The notes beneath the pieces were generated by a model. It was not told where the DNA came from. It was given only the letters and a program-made list of their open reading frames with translations, and searched no databases. Shown here one piece after another: positions 52,309 through 60,533 of a stretch of DNA of 64,000 nt. Made by a program: the position numbers and the translations under genes. Position 1 is the stretch's first letter, and every line of letters begins with the position of its first letter. The stretch is from Cohnella sp. CFH 77786 (lineage in GTDB: Bacteria > Bacillota > Bacilli > Paenibacillales > Paenibacillaceae): positions 434,001 to 498,000 of the forward strand of contig NZ_WJIB01000001.1 of the NCBI RefSeq assembly GCF_019400745.1, given 5' to 3'.

Positions 52309-53721
52309 CTATTCCTCCGGCTCGATCTCCTTCACCACGATCCGGGTCCCGTCGACCGCGGTTACGCGTACCGGTCTCCCCGGTTCGACGAACTCTCCCG
52401 ACGTGACGACGTCCATCCTTCGACCGCCGATGTCCGCCACTCCGGCCGGGCGCAGCGCGGACAGGGATACGCCCCGCTGATCGAGCCATTCGTCCCTCGG
52501 GGCATTCGGAACGTACCCTTGCTCGGTCGTCAGCCGATCGCGGAGTATGAATCGGTTCCATATTCCGCGTTTGCGGAACACGTAAGCGAAGACGGCCACG
52601 ATGAAGACGGCAACGAAAGCGGCGATGCCGAGCGAGCGCACCGCATGCCCGGTGTCATATGCCGCACCCGCGATGCCGTAGATCAGGCCGGCGACGCCGA
52701 GGATGCCCAAGATTCCGAAGCTGGGGATGAACATCTCCAGAATGAGCAGGACGATGCCCGCGATGAAGAAGACGATCGATTCCATCCCCGCGAACCCCGC
52801 GACGGACTGGCCGAAGAAATAAAGCCCGAAAGCCAGCAGTCCGACGATGCCGGGAATCCCGAAGCCGGGCACCAGAAGCTCGATCGCGACGCCCGCGATC
52901 CCGACAATCATCAGCAGCGTCGACACTCCAGGCTGGGTCAGCCATTGGGACACCCGTTCCGAGAACGTAGGCTTCATCTCCACGACCGACCGACCGGACA
53001 ATCCCTTCCAGGCGATGACGTCGGATACCGTCTTGGCCGTCCGTTCGGAATACCCGACCTTCAAGGCTTCTTCCGCGGAAAGCGACAGAATTTGGCCTCT
53101 CTCCTTGGTCTTGCCCAGCTCCCTAAGCTCCACGACCAAACCGGGATCCACCATGGCCGCGGCAATGTCCGGATTCCGGTCGTTCAGTTCCGCGGCGGCG
53201 ATCATTTCGGACGTCCAATGCCCTACGATCTTCGGACTCTGCACGGCTTCGCCCGTCTGATCGACGATCATGGCCGCCCCGATCGTCGATCCCGGAGCCA
53301 TGGCGATATCCCCTGCGTTCAGAGACAGATAAGCCCCCGCGGACGCCGCCTTGCCGCTGACGAAGGCGACCGTGGGCACTTTGGCGTTGCGAATCCGCAG
53401 GCCGATCTCTTCGGCGGTATCCAATCTGCCGCCTGGCGTGTCGATATCAAGCACCGCAAGCGAAGCACCGGCGTCTTCCGCTTCCGTAAGCGCCCGGTCC
53501 AGGAACGAGGCAAGCCCGCTTTGCACCGTCATTTTGACCGGGATGACATAGACGGGACCCGTTCGGGCCGCCTCCGTCCCATTCGCCCCGGCGGCCGTGA
53601 TTGACGCGCCCGCGTTTCCGGAAACCGCCGCGGCTCCCGTTGGGTCCGTCCCCAGGACGGACAACCCCAATACCAAGAGGAAAAGCAGCATCCTTCCGTA
53701 TTTCCTCCTGCCCGCCAGCAA
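52309..53721 (-). CDS. yqeZ: NfeD/ClpP-class membrane serine protease (YqeZ type)
   Basis: A 470-residue long-form NfeD protein. A signal/anchor (about 9-30) precedes a ClpP/SppA-like protease domain (about 55-225): SLAVLDIDTPGGRLDTAEEIGLRI, FVSGKAASAGAYLSLNAGDIAMAPGSTIGAA (read in parts; Ser in AASAGA, Lys later). Then come four or so membrane segments (about 255-385) and a C-terminal OB-fold NfeD domain (about 400-470, DQRGVSLSALRPAGVADIGGRRMDVVTSG). I choose TTG 53721, 9 bases after GGAGGAGG, since the longer frame covers a repeat region without a ribosome site. Confidence 0.9.
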   Translation of the reverse strand: MLAGRRKYGRMLLFLLVLGLSVLGTDPTGAAAVSGNAGASITAAGANGTEAARTGPVYVIPVKMTVQSGLASFLDRALTEAEDAGASLAVLDIDTPGGRLDTAEEIGLRIRNAKVPTVAFVSGKAASAGAYLSLNAGDIAMAPGSTIGAAMIVDQTGEAVQSPKIVGHWTSEMIAAAELNDRNPDIAAAMVDPGLVVELRELGKTKERGQILSLSAEEALKVGYSERTAKTVSDVIAWKGLSGRSVVEMKPTFSERVSQWLTQPGVSTLLMIVGIAGVAIELLVPGFGIPGIVGLLAFGLYFFGQSVAGFAGMESIVFFIAGIVLLILEMFIPSFGILGILGVAGLIYGIAGAAYDTGHAVRSLGIAAFVAVFIVAVFAYVFRKRGIWNRFILRDRLTTEQGYVPNAPRDEWLDQRGVSLSALRPAGVADIGGRRMDVVTSGEFVEPGRPVRVTAVDGTRIVVKEIEPEE

Positions 53722-53736
53722 TCGGATTCCTCCTCC

Positions 53737-53803
53737 AATAGGGAGTTTGACGTCTAATAGGGAGTTTGCAAGAGCAAACTCTCCCCGCACAAACTCTCCC
53801 CGC
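53737..53803 (-). promoter_or_regulatory. Nested complementary repeats just before the nfeD-type gene
   Basis: On the minus strand two copies of GGGGAGAGTTTG are followed by two copies of CAAACTCCCTATT, the last one next to the ribosome site. Any left copy can pair with any right copy, so alternative hairpins can form. The tightest is GGGAGAGTTTGC with GCAAACTCCC. Confidence 0.55.
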
Positions 53804-53873
53804 TATGTTCATAAAGATTATGATGTACTACGCGAACCCTGCCGCCTTGGTTTCGGCCTCCGCCCCGCAGACG

Positions 53874-53903
53874 CAAAAAGCACCCCCCGCGAGAGGAGTG
53901 CTT
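53874..53903 (-). terminator. Intrinsic terminator of rpsU-yqeY
   Basis: On the minus strand AAGCACTCC pairs with GGGGTGCTT (one mismatch) around a short loop, followed by TTTGCG. It lies 20 bases after the yqeY stop. Confidence 0.75.
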
Positions 53904-53922
53904 GCTTTCGATAGGAATACGT

Positions 53923-54366
53923 TCAGGTAAGAAGCTGCTGGACCAATTGGTTGACAAGCTTGCCATCGGCACGTCCTTTGACCTTAGGCATCAGTGCGCC
54001 CATCAACTTTCCCAGATCTGATTTGGAAGAAGCACCGGTTTCTTGCATGGTCTGCAATACGATTTCTTTGATTTCTTCTTCGGTCAGCTGCTGTGGAAGG
54101 TACTGGCTGATGATCTCGATCTCGGCGGAGACGTTGGCAACGAGGTCCTCGCGACCCGCTTTCTGAAAATCCTGAAGGGAATCCCGGCGCTGCTTCAGTT
54201 CCCGGCTGACGACTTGGATCATCTCGTCGTCGTTCAGCGGACGGCGCAGCTCAATCTCTTGGTTCTTGATCGAAGCGCGAACCAGGCGGATGGTCGAAAG
54301 CCGGAACTTATCTCCGGACTTCATCGCTTGTTTCATGTCTTCGTTCAGTCGATCCGCGAGGTTCAT
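53923..54366 (-). CDS. yqeY: GatB/YqeY domain protein
   Basis: A 147-residue helical protein of the YqeY family: LADRLNEDMKQAMKSGDKFRLSTIRLVRASIKN at the N-terminus (read in parts), then QRRDSLQDFQKAGREDLV, ISQYLPQQLTEEEI and GKLMGALMPKVKGRADGKLVNQLVQQLL at the C-terminus. The C-terminal part resembles the tail of GatB, which binds tRNA, so a tRNA-related role is supposed. AGGAGG lies before ATG 54366. It is in one operon with rpsU, 14 bases apart. Confidence 0.94.
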   Translation of the reverse strand: MNLADRLNEDMKQAMKSGDKFRLSTIRLVRASIKNQEIELRRPLNDDEMIQVVSRELKQRRDSLQDFQKAGREDLVANVSAEIEIISQYLPQQLTEEEIKEIVLQTMQETGASSKSDLGKLMGALMPKVKGRADGKLVNQLVQQLLT

Positions 54367-54380
54367 GACGCGATTTCCTC

Positions 54381-54554
54381 CTAGAACTTCCGTTTGCGCG
54401 CGGCTTCGGATTTCTTCTTGCGCTTGACGCTCGGTTTCTCGTAGTGTTTGCGCTTCTTCACTTCAGCGAGAACGCCGTCTTTCGCGATGGAACGCTTAAA
54501 GCGGCGGAGTGCAGCGTCGATGGATTCATTTTTGCGAACTTTCGTTTCGGACAC
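54381..54554 (-). CDS. rpsU: Ribosomal protein bS21
   Basis: A 57-residue highly basic small-subunit protein: [51 protein letters not shown] (read in parts) is unmistakable. bS21 helps initiation by promoting base pairing with the messenger. The start is GTG 54554 ([11 protein letters not shown]), with GGAGGG upstream; a longer frame to 54599 lacks support. Its promoter is very close to consensus. Confidence 0.97.
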   Translation of the reverse strand: MSETKVRKNESIDAALRRFKRSIAKDGVLAEVKKRKHYEKPSVKRKKKSEAARKRKF

Positions 54555-54604
54555 CTGTTTTCCCTCCCTCCGCAACAGACCACAACACACGGTAATCAAA
54601 CTTC

Positions 54605-54634
54605 ATTATAGGTGATGGGGAAAGGGGGTGTCAA
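54605..54634 (-). promoter_or_regulatory. Near-consensus promoter of rpsU-yqeY
   Basis: TTGACA (54629-54634, minus strand) and TATAAT (54605-54610) match consensus exactly, with an 18-base spacer. Confidence 0.88.
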
Positions 54635-54654
54635 CTTGAGGCGGCTTTCGAATC

Positions 54655-55005
54655 CTATGTATTTTTCGGATTCAGGCCCGCCAATTTTTCCCCGCCCAAG
54701 ACGTGCAGATGAAGATGGAAGACGACTTGTCCCGCATGCGGCCCGATATTGGTGACGACGCGGTACCCGTTCTCGCCGAGCCCGGCCTCCCGCGCGACCT
54801 GTTTGGCCGCCAGCATGGCCCGTCCCAACAGCTCCGCATCCTCCGGCGCAGCATCGTCCAGCGACGCGACGTGCTTCCTGGGAATGACCAGCAGGTGAAC
54901 GGGCGCCTGCGGCTGGATGTCATGGAAGGCCAGCACATGGTCGTCTTCGTAAACCTTGCGGGACGGGATCGTCCCTTCCGCGATTTTGCAGAAAATGCAG
55001 TCCAT
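54655..55005 (-). CDS. hinT: HIT-family nucleotide-binding hydrolase (HinT)
   Basis: A 116-residue histidine-triad protein: CIFCKIAEGTIPSRKVYEDDHVLAFHDIQPQAPVHLLVIPRKH (read in parts) and the triad HLHLHVLGGEKL. HinT enzymes hydrolyse AMP-lysine or adenosine phosphoramidates. The zinc ligands Cys3/Cys6 are present. ATG 55005 follows AAGGGG. A TATAAT lies at about 55052-55057 on the minus strand, but no good -35 was seen. Confidence 0.94.
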   Translation of the reverse strand: MDCIFCKIAEGTIPSRKVYEDDHVLAFHDIQPQAPVHLLVIPRKHVASLDDAAPEDAELLGRAMLAAKQVAREAGLGENGYRVVTNIGPHAGQVVFHLHLHVLGGEKLAGLNPKNT

Positions 55006-55097
55006 CGCCACTGTCCCCTTTTCGGATCCATTTTTGTAGACCAACAATGAAATTATATCCATCATACTGCAATTTCGGGGGAGCCGTCCAATCGGCG

Positions 55098-56162
55098 TCA
55101 CTGTCCGGCATCGGACCGATTAAGATCGTTTCGAGTACGTGTCGCAGCTTGTCCGATGCTCTTTTTCCATTCCGTAAGGCGACGCACGAGCACCCGTTCA
55201 TGGTCATTCAGCCAGTCCTCCGCCTGAAGGCACCAATCGACGATTCCCCTCATCCAGCCTTCCGAATCCAGGCCCTGCAAATACCTGCCGCCGAAGTATA
55301 GGAACATCACCCATCTTCGAAGACGAATCAAATAGGGAAAATGGCGAAGTTCGTCGTCCGTCAGCAAGATGCGCTCCAAGTAACCCCGCATGAAGGCTTC
55401 GGCTGCCGGCCAGCCTTCCCCATCCTCCTCCCAGAACGCCGTCGGCCCTCCTCCGAGAGCCACTGCCGGATCGAGAGCGCGCGCATCAACGCAATGGAAT
55501 TCAAAATCTATAATCCCGCGGACCTTGTCCCGTTCGATCAGCCTGTTGCCGTTCGTATAGTCCCCGTGGATCACTTGCCGGGGAAGTCGGAAATGAATTT
55601 CCGATATCTCGGCCGACAGCCGATCCGCCAAACGGATCAGCCGATCTCTTCGTTCCGGCCGAATCGGAAGCCGATTGGGCAAATCCGCCGCTTCCGTAAT
55701 GAGAGGGTGAAAGCCATTCCATTCCGTGTAAGAAGGATTTCTCTGCTCCGGCAGTCTCGGGAATGCGCTGGCGAGCAGAAGTTGAAGTTCGGCCAGCGCG
55801 AGACCGGAAGCCCGCTGTCCTTGCGGATTTCTGAAATCCGGATTGACGCCCGGAATCTTTCTCATGAGAACGGCGCATCGGCCGGAAGCGGGATCCGTCA
55901 TGATCGATTCTCCGTTCGGACCCGGCAGGAAGACCGGAAGCTCGAACGGCGGATGGTTGTCGGACAGTCGCTTTACGAGATCGTTTTCCCTTCTCATTTT
56001 TGGAATATTGCTTCCTTCGCTTTCGTAAATCCTGAGAATGAATTCGGAATGAGGGGTCGTAACGGCATACGTCTCGTTCATGAATCCAATGTCTAACCGG
56101 CGGAGACCGCAGTCGGGCGGCAGATTCCAATAGGGAAGAAAGGAATGAACGGTTGAAGCCAT
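55098..56162 (-). CDS. APH-fold phosphotransferase, copy 2
   Basis: A 354-residue kinase-like protein of the aminoglycoside phosphotransferase/homoserine kinase II fold. The catalytic loop is QVIHGDYTNGNRLIERDKVRGIIDFEF (HGDxxxxN with Asp, and the metal-binding D of IDFEF). The N-lobe has FMNETYAVTTPHSEFILRIYES. The substrate cannot be told; relatives act on amino sugars, choline, thiamine or homoserine. ATG 56162 has GAGGTGAG upstream; a GTG four codons earlier is possible. It is a paralogue of the adjacent gene, 27 bases away. Confidence 0.82.
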   Translation of the reverse strand: MASTVHSFLPYWNLPPDCGLRRLDIGFMNETYAVTTPHSEFILRIYESEGSNIPKMRRENDLVKRLSDNHPPFELPVFLPGPNGESIMTDPASGRCAVLMRKIPGVNPDFRNPQGQRASGLALAELQLLLASAFPRLPEQRNPSYTEWNGFHPLITEAADLPNRLPIRPERRDRLIRLADRLSAEISEIHFRLPRQVIHGDYTNGNRLIERDKVRGIIDFEFHCVDARALDPAVALGGGPTAFWEEDGEGWPAAEAFMRGYLERILLTDDELRHFPYLIRLRRWVMFLYFGGRYLQGLDSEGWMRGIVDWCLQAEDWLNDHERVLVRRLTEWKKSIGQAATRTRNDLNRSDAGQ

Positions 56163-56189
56163 CTTGTTTCTCACCTCTATCTCGAACGC

Positions 56190-57197
56190 CTATGTTAAAA
56201 AGCGGACGCAAGCTTCGGTCAATCGATCGGAGAAAGACTCCATGACTCGAAGCCCTTGCGATACGGAATCGATCTGTTCCTTAAGCACGTCCGCGCCATC
56301 GACGCCGTCGCGGTATCGGCTCAGGAAATGGATGAACACATCGAGCTTGCGCAGCCGGATCAGGACCGGTATTGCCGCAGCTTCCGGGCGAGTCATCCTT
56401 TGCACCGAGCCAAAGCCCTGAAGAAACCGTTCCGCGGCACCCAGCGAATCGCCGCCCTTTACGAAACCGGACAAAATGACGGCGGGCTCCATGGCGCGCA
56501 AATCGCGGGTGCAGAACTCGAAATCCAGTATCGCCGCGATCCGCTCGCCTTTTCCGGTATCCACCAGCAGATTGGAATGATTGATATCCCCATGGATCAG
56601 TTGGTGCGGCAAGAGTCGGAATGCATGAAGGCTCTCCGTGACGGTCCTCATGGCGGATCCGATTACCCCAAGAGCTTGGCTTTCCGAACGAAACGGCTCC
56701 GGAGGACGCGCGCAAAACGCCGTCACTTGATCGGGCGGACACAACGGGTAAGCGGATTCGATTTCGTAATAGGGACGATAAGCGGGTTTGCTGGTCAAGC
56801 TTATGTTTTGAAGAGCGCCGAGCAGCCTGGCGGACGCTTCTCCTATTTGGTAAGCGATCGACAAATCCGATTCGTCCGGCCTGCGGCCTTCCGAATAGGA
56901 GAACAGGCATGCCAACCGATCCGTTCCGTCCTCCAGCCGAACGATGGTGTTTCCGTGCAAGGTCCGCTTCGGAATCGGAACGTGAAACGGGAGCCCTTGT
57001 TCCGATAAGGCGAGGAGCGCTTCGTGCTCGAAAAGGATTTTGGAGGCGTCCCGGTGGGTTTCGTAAATCCGCAGAACCCATCTGGTTCCGCTTGCCGTGA
57101 CGAACCGGGTCGTATTGTTCCACCCGGACTGTCCGGCTTCGATTACCGCAGGCTCGCCGCCGAAGTAATGTTCAAGTATGCGGTCAAATAACGGCAA
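56190..57197 (-). CDS. APH-fold phosphotransferase, copy 1
   Basis: A 335-residue protein of the same fold: NNTTRFVTASGTRWVLRIYETHRDASKILFEHEALLAL (read in parts), catalytic loop QLIHGDINHSNLLVDTGKGE, and metal site AAILDFEFCTRDLRAMEPAV. The shared features HGDxxxxN, DFEF, LRAMEPAV/ARALDPAV and IRLRKLDVF/IRLRRWVMF show that it arose by duplication with the following gene. GGAGGAG lies before ATG 57197. The two form a two-gene operon; substrate is unknown. Confidence 0.82.
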   Translation of the reverse strand: MPLFDRILEHYFGGEPAVIEAGQSGWNNTTRFVTASGTRWVLRIYETHRDASKILFEHEALLALSEQGLPFHVPIPKRTLHGNTIVRLEDGTDRLACLFSYSEGRRPDESDLSIAYQIGEASARLLGALQNISLTSKPAYRPYYEIESAYPLCPPDQVTAFCARPPEPFRSESQALGVIGSAMRTVTESLHAFRLLPHQLIHGDINHSNLLVDTGKGERIAAILDFEFCTRDLRAMEPAVILSGFVKGGDSLGAAERFLQGFGSVQRMTRPEAAAIPVLIRLRKLDVFIHFLSRYRDGVDGADVLKEQIDSVSQGLRVMESFSDRLTEACVRFLT

Positions 57198-57483
57198 CGT
57201 CGGTTCTCCTCCTTACGGCACATCGGTTTAGCGCTAGCGTCACGGTCGAGAGCCAGCCAGATGAAGCGGGCACGAAGAAGACGACGCCAACCGACTTCGA
57301 ATCGTTTTTGCCCGAATGCTCCTATCCCCTGCGCTCGTGCACGGATACTTATTGTACCATGAGGCCATGCCGATCGTTCATGTTCATATTCTTTCGGACA
57401 GGTTCTGCGGGAAAGGCACAATCGCCGCCCCGCCGCCGGACCGACAGCTCCCGAAACGCCTTCATGACGCCGCGAATCCAAAT
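57198..57483. other. Divergent intergenic region left of the TetR-FAD gene
   Basis: The region holds the upstream part of the kinase gene pair. A TACAAT (minus strand, about 57350) is a possible -10 box without a clear -35. No gene or RNA motif was seen. Promoter and operator of the TetR-FAD gene lie to its right. Confidence 0.4.
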
Positions 57484-57498
57484 TAGACTGTCGGTCTA
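57484..57498. promoter_or_regulatory. Candidate TetR operator
   Basis: The 15-base palindrome TAGAC-TGTCG-GTCTA lies just upstream of the -35 region of the TetR-FAD gene. Its half sites (TAGACYGWC) resemble operators of TetR/AcrR regulators. Binding by the adjacent regulator is inference. Confidence 0.6.
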
Positions 57499-57506
57499 TT
57501 CTTCTC

Positions 57507-57535
57507 TGGTTTTCCCATCTTCCGCGTCGTATAAT
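57507..57535 (+). promoter_or_regulatory. Promoter of the TetR-FAD gene
   Basis: A perfect TATAAT (57530-57535) lies 17 bases after a weak -35 (TGGTTT), and 26 bases before the TTG start. Confidence 0.6.
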
Positions 57536-57560
57536 AGTATCGGGAGGAGGTTGATCGGCT

Positions 57561-59483
57561 TTGAAGGTGCCGGGATTGCGGGCGTCGACCCACCGGAAGA
57601 AAGCGATGGTGGCGGAAACGGCGCTGAAGCTGTTTGCCGAGCGGGGTTACGACCATGTATCCGTGGACGACATCATCGAGGCGACCGGCACGTCCAAAGG
57701 GACGTTCTACCATTACTTCCGGAGCAAGGAAGAGCTGCTCTGCGAGCTTCCCCGCAGGCAATGCGAGATCGTCCTTGAACGTTCTGCCCGCCATTATCCG
57801 GAAGGCGCTTCGCCGGAAGGCCGCGTGAACAGCCTGCTGCTGGAATTGGCGTACGCCGTGCGGGAAGTTCCGCTTCTCGTCCGCAGCCTATATGCTCTAA
57901 GCAAAATAGAGCCGCATCTGGCCAAAGCGCAAGGAGAATTGGCGGAGCGGCTGATCGGCTGTTTGTCGGATTGGCTGTCGGACCGTCGCAAAGCAAGCTA
58001 TTTATACGATCTTTACACCGGAACGCTATGGACTTGGGCCACGGGCGGCAGCTCCGATCTGGAGCAGTCGCTGCGGAGCAACTTGATGTGGGCGTGGCGC
58101 GGACTTGCGGAGGGCGGACGGGAGACGCCCGCTTCTGCCGCCGGCGTGCTAAAGGAGGAACCGAAAATGGAGATCGCCGTGATCGGCGGAGGGTTGGCCG
58201 GCTTGACGGCCGCGGCGTATTTAAGCCGTTCCCCGGACGTCCGGGGCGTATTGTTCGAGAGAAGCCCGCAATGGGGCGGACGGGCGTTTACTTACGAGAA
58301 AGCCGGATTTACGCTGAACTACGGGGCGCACGCGATTTACGGCATCGACCGCCATACGATCGGCAAGCTGGAGAAGGAACTGGAGCTTGCCTTCTCGAGC
58401 CGCCAGGTCGACAAGCGCAAGGTGATGTACGAGAAAGGAACGCAGCTTACGCCGGCGCCGCTCGACTTCATCAACCTGGTGAAGACGGATGTCATCTCGA
58501 CCGGGCAGAAAGTGCGTTTCGCCGCGGAAATCGCGGCCATGATCGCGAACATCCACCAGCTCCGCAAATATCCGACGCTCGGCGATTATTTGGCGGAATC
58601 CAGCGAAGGCGAAGATTTGAAGGAGCTGTGGGAGCATCTCGTCTGCTCGAACTTCTTCATCTCCCCGGAAGACGCCAGAAGGGTGCCTGGGGACGTCATT
58701 GCCGACTATTACCACAATCTCTTTCTCTCGCAGAAGCCGGTCAGCTACATTCTCGGCAGTTGGGCGGTTATTACCGGCCAGTTGAAGGAGAAGATCGAAT
58801 CCTCCTCCCGCTGGGAGCTGGCCCTGCAGGAAGGCGCGGACTCCATCCGGTACGAGAACGGCAAATACCGGATCACGACCAAAAACCGCGAGCTCGCGTT
58901 CGACAAGGTCGTGTTCGCCATGCCCGTCCAGCAGGTCGTCAAGCTGCTCAAAGGCACGCCCTGGGAGCCGTTCATGGAGCCTTACGCAACGAACACGGCG
59001 ACGGAAGCGCTCGTCTATGACGTCGGCCTCAGCCGCGTCGTGAACCGTCCGTTCTCCTATATTAGCGACATGAACAACAAAATGTTCATCACCGACGTCT
59101 CCGCCACCGACCACACGCTCGTGCCGGAAGGCGGGCAGCTGCTCCAAGGCGTTGCTTACCTGTCCGACGAAACGTTCGGCGCGGAAACCGACCGCAAAGC
59201 CTACCTCGACGAACGGCAAGCCCAAATGGAGGCGCTGTTCGACCGCCACTATCCCGGCTGGCGGGACGCGGTCGCGGTGAAGCGGATGAGCAAAAAAGCG
59301 ATGGTCCAGAGCGTCAAGAACGTCTCCGGAAACCGGCTGTTGCCCAGCCGGATCGAAAGCGTGCCCTTCTACTTCTGCGGCGACGGCTGCGAAGGCAAGG
59401 GCGAACTGGCGGAACGCGCCTTCAGCAGCGCCCGCGCCGCGGCGCAGCTGTTGCTCAAGGAACTGCCGGTCGTCCTCAGGTAA
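57561..59483 (+). CDS. TetR-family regulator fused in frame to an FAD-dependent oxidoreductase
   Basis: One open frame of 640 codons from TTG 57561 (GGGAGGAGG about 10 bases upstream). Residues 1-195 are a full TetR/AcrR repressor with helix-turn-helix SVDDIIEATGTSKGTFYHYFRSKEELL. From residue 203 a phytoene-desaturase/amine-oxidase-type flavoprotein begins: MEIAVIGGGLAGLTAAAYLSR, GGRAFTYEKAGFTLNYGAHAIY, and near the end VPFYFCGDGCEGKGELAERAF. No stop codon separates them, but AAAGGAGG and an ATG (58167) lie at the junction. So the cell may make a 640-residue fusion, a separate 438-residue enzyme, or both. The substrate is unknown; the enzyme resembles CrtI-like NAD(P)/FAD proteins. Confidence 0.88.
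   Translation: MKVPGLRASTHRKKAMVAETALKLFAERGYDHVSVDDIIEATGTSKGTFYHYFRSKEELLCELPRRQCEIVLERSARHYPEGASPEGRVNSLLLELAYAVREVPLLVRSLYALSKIEPHLAKAQGELAERLIGCLSDWLSDRRKASYLYDLYTGTLWTWATGGSSDLEQSLRSNLMWAWRGLAEGGRETPASAAGVLKEEPKMEIAVIGGGLAGLTAAAYLSRSPDVRGVLFERSPQWGGRAFTYEKAGFTLNYGAHAIYGIDRHTIGKLEKELELAFSSRQVDKRKVMYEKGTQLTPAPLDFINLVKTDVISTGQKVRFAAEIAAMIANIHQLRKYPTLGDYLAESSEGEDLKELWEHLVCSNFFISPEDARRVPGDVIADYYHNLFLSQKPVSYILGSWAVITGQLKEKIESSSRWELALQEGADSIRYENGKYRITTKNRELAFDKVVFAMPVQQVVKLLKGTPWEPFMEPYATNTATEALVYDVGLSRVVNRPFSYISDMNNKMFITDVSATDHTLVPEGGQLLQGVAYLSDETFGAETDRKAYLDERQAQMEALFDRHYPGWRDAVAVKRMSKKAMVQSVKNVSGNRLLPSRIESVPFYFCGDGCEGKGELAERAFSSARAAAQLLLKELPVVLR
58151..58169 (+). promoter_or_regulatory. Internal ribosome site and start for the FAD oxidoreductase
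   Basis: AAAGGAGG is followed 8 bases later by ATG at 58167, in frame with the TetR part. The glycine-rich FAD loop begins five residues after this methionine, exactly where a free-standing enzyme would start. Confidence 0.8.
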
Positions 59484-59492
59484 TCGTGCGCG

Positions 59493-59541
59493 AAAAAAAC
59501 CTCCGTTTCCGCGAAGCCGCGGTTTAGACGGAGGTTCTTTT
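59493..59541. terminator. Bidirectional terminator between the TetR-FAD gene and the permease gene
   Basis: AACCTCCGT pairs with ACGGAGGTT around an inner CCGCG/CGCGG hairpin. Seven T residues follow on the minus strand and CTTTTG on the plus strand. Confidence 0.88.
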
Positions 59542-59549
59542 GTTATCCG

Positions 59550-60533
59550 TTACCCTCCGCCCCGAACTCTCTCTCGGCGCAACAAATAGATGAAATAAGG
59601 AGCGCCGATAACGGCAGTCATGATTCCGACGGTTACCTCCCTGGGGACGATCAGGATTCGTCCGATACAGTCCCCCAAAAGCATAAGATCGGCACCGATG
59701 AACGCGGCGAGCGGAATTAACCATTGCTGCCTGGAGCCTACAATGCTTCGGGCGATGTGCGGGGCGATAAGGCCGACGAACCCGACGGCTCCGACCGCCG
59801 ATACGGAAATGCCGGCCAGAGCTACCGCGAGCAACAGCAGCCAGAAGCGCTCCCGCACGACATTTAGCCCGAGTGAGGCGCTTATTTCATCCCCGAGCTG
59901 GAGAACGTTCAACTTCGCGAAGCTTACCCAAGCGGCGGGAACAAGCGCGGCGATCCAAGGCAAAAGGGCGAAGACGTCGTCCCAATTCCGGCTCCAAAGG
60001 CTGCCCGTCAGCCACAGCAGCGCCAGATTGATATCGCTTGGATGTCTCACGATCAGGAATTGGGTGCCCGCCTGGAATACAGCCCCGATGGCAACGCCGA
60101 CCAATGCGAGTGAAGCGGGTGTCAGCTGCAGTCGTCGGCTTAACGCGAGCAAAAGTCCGAAAGCCGCGAATGCTCCGGCGAATGCGGCGAGGGGAAGCGC
60201 ATAGCTGGGCGATCTCGGAAACAGGAACAGGACGGCCGCCGCCATAAATCCTGCCCCTTTCGTGATGCCGATGACGTCGGGACTAGCCAGCGGATTCCGC
60301 AGTAAGCTTTGCAGAATGACGCCGGACACGGCTAACCCGAACCCCGCCAGAATGCCGACCGCTGCCCGGGGCATACGTACCGAGTACACGATAAAGGATG
60401 ACTTGTTCGGTTCGTGCTGCAAGGTGGCCAATATGTCCTTGAAAGCAATCGGAACGGCTCCCACGCGGACGGAGACGGCAGCGAGAATCAACATCGCAAT
60501 GAAGGCGGCGGCAAGCGGAATTCCTTTTCTCAA
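59550..60533 (-). CDS. FecCD-family iron-siderophore ABC permease, second subunit
   Basis: A 327-residue BtuC/FhuB-type permease with nine or ten membrane helices. Family marks are SVRMPRAAVGILAGFGLAVSGVILQSLLRNPLASPDVIGITKGAG (read in parts), the helix with LLWLTGSLWSRNWDDV, LGLNVVRERFWLLLLAVALAG, and VGFVGLIAPHIARSIVGSRQQWLIPL (coupling helix to the ATPase). It is the FhuG/FeuC-like partner. The start is TTG 60533, overlapping the stop of the first permease (TTGA). No ATPase gene follows in the window. Confidence 0.93.
   Translation of the reverse strand: MRKGIPLAAAFIAMLILAAVSVRVGAVPIAFKDILATLQHEPNKSSFIVYSVRMPRAAVGILAGFGLAVSGVILQSLLRNPLASPDVIGITKGAGFMAAAVLFLFPRSPSYALPLAAFAGAFAAFGLLLALSRRLQLTPASLALVGVAIGAVFQAGTQFLIVRHPSDINLALLWLTGSLWSRNWDDVFALLPWIAALVPAAWVSFAKLNVLQLGDEISASLGLNVVRERFWLLLLAVALAGISVSAVGAVGFVGLIAPHIARSIVGSRQQWLIPLAAFIGADLMLLGDCIGRILIVPREVTVGIMTAVIGAPYFIYLLRRERVRGGG

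Noticed and set aside
57561..58166. TetR gene as a separate pseudogene
   Set aside because: The TetR part is full length with an intact helix-turn-helix and no frameshift; only a stop codon before the oxidoreductase is missing, so fusion is the simpler description.
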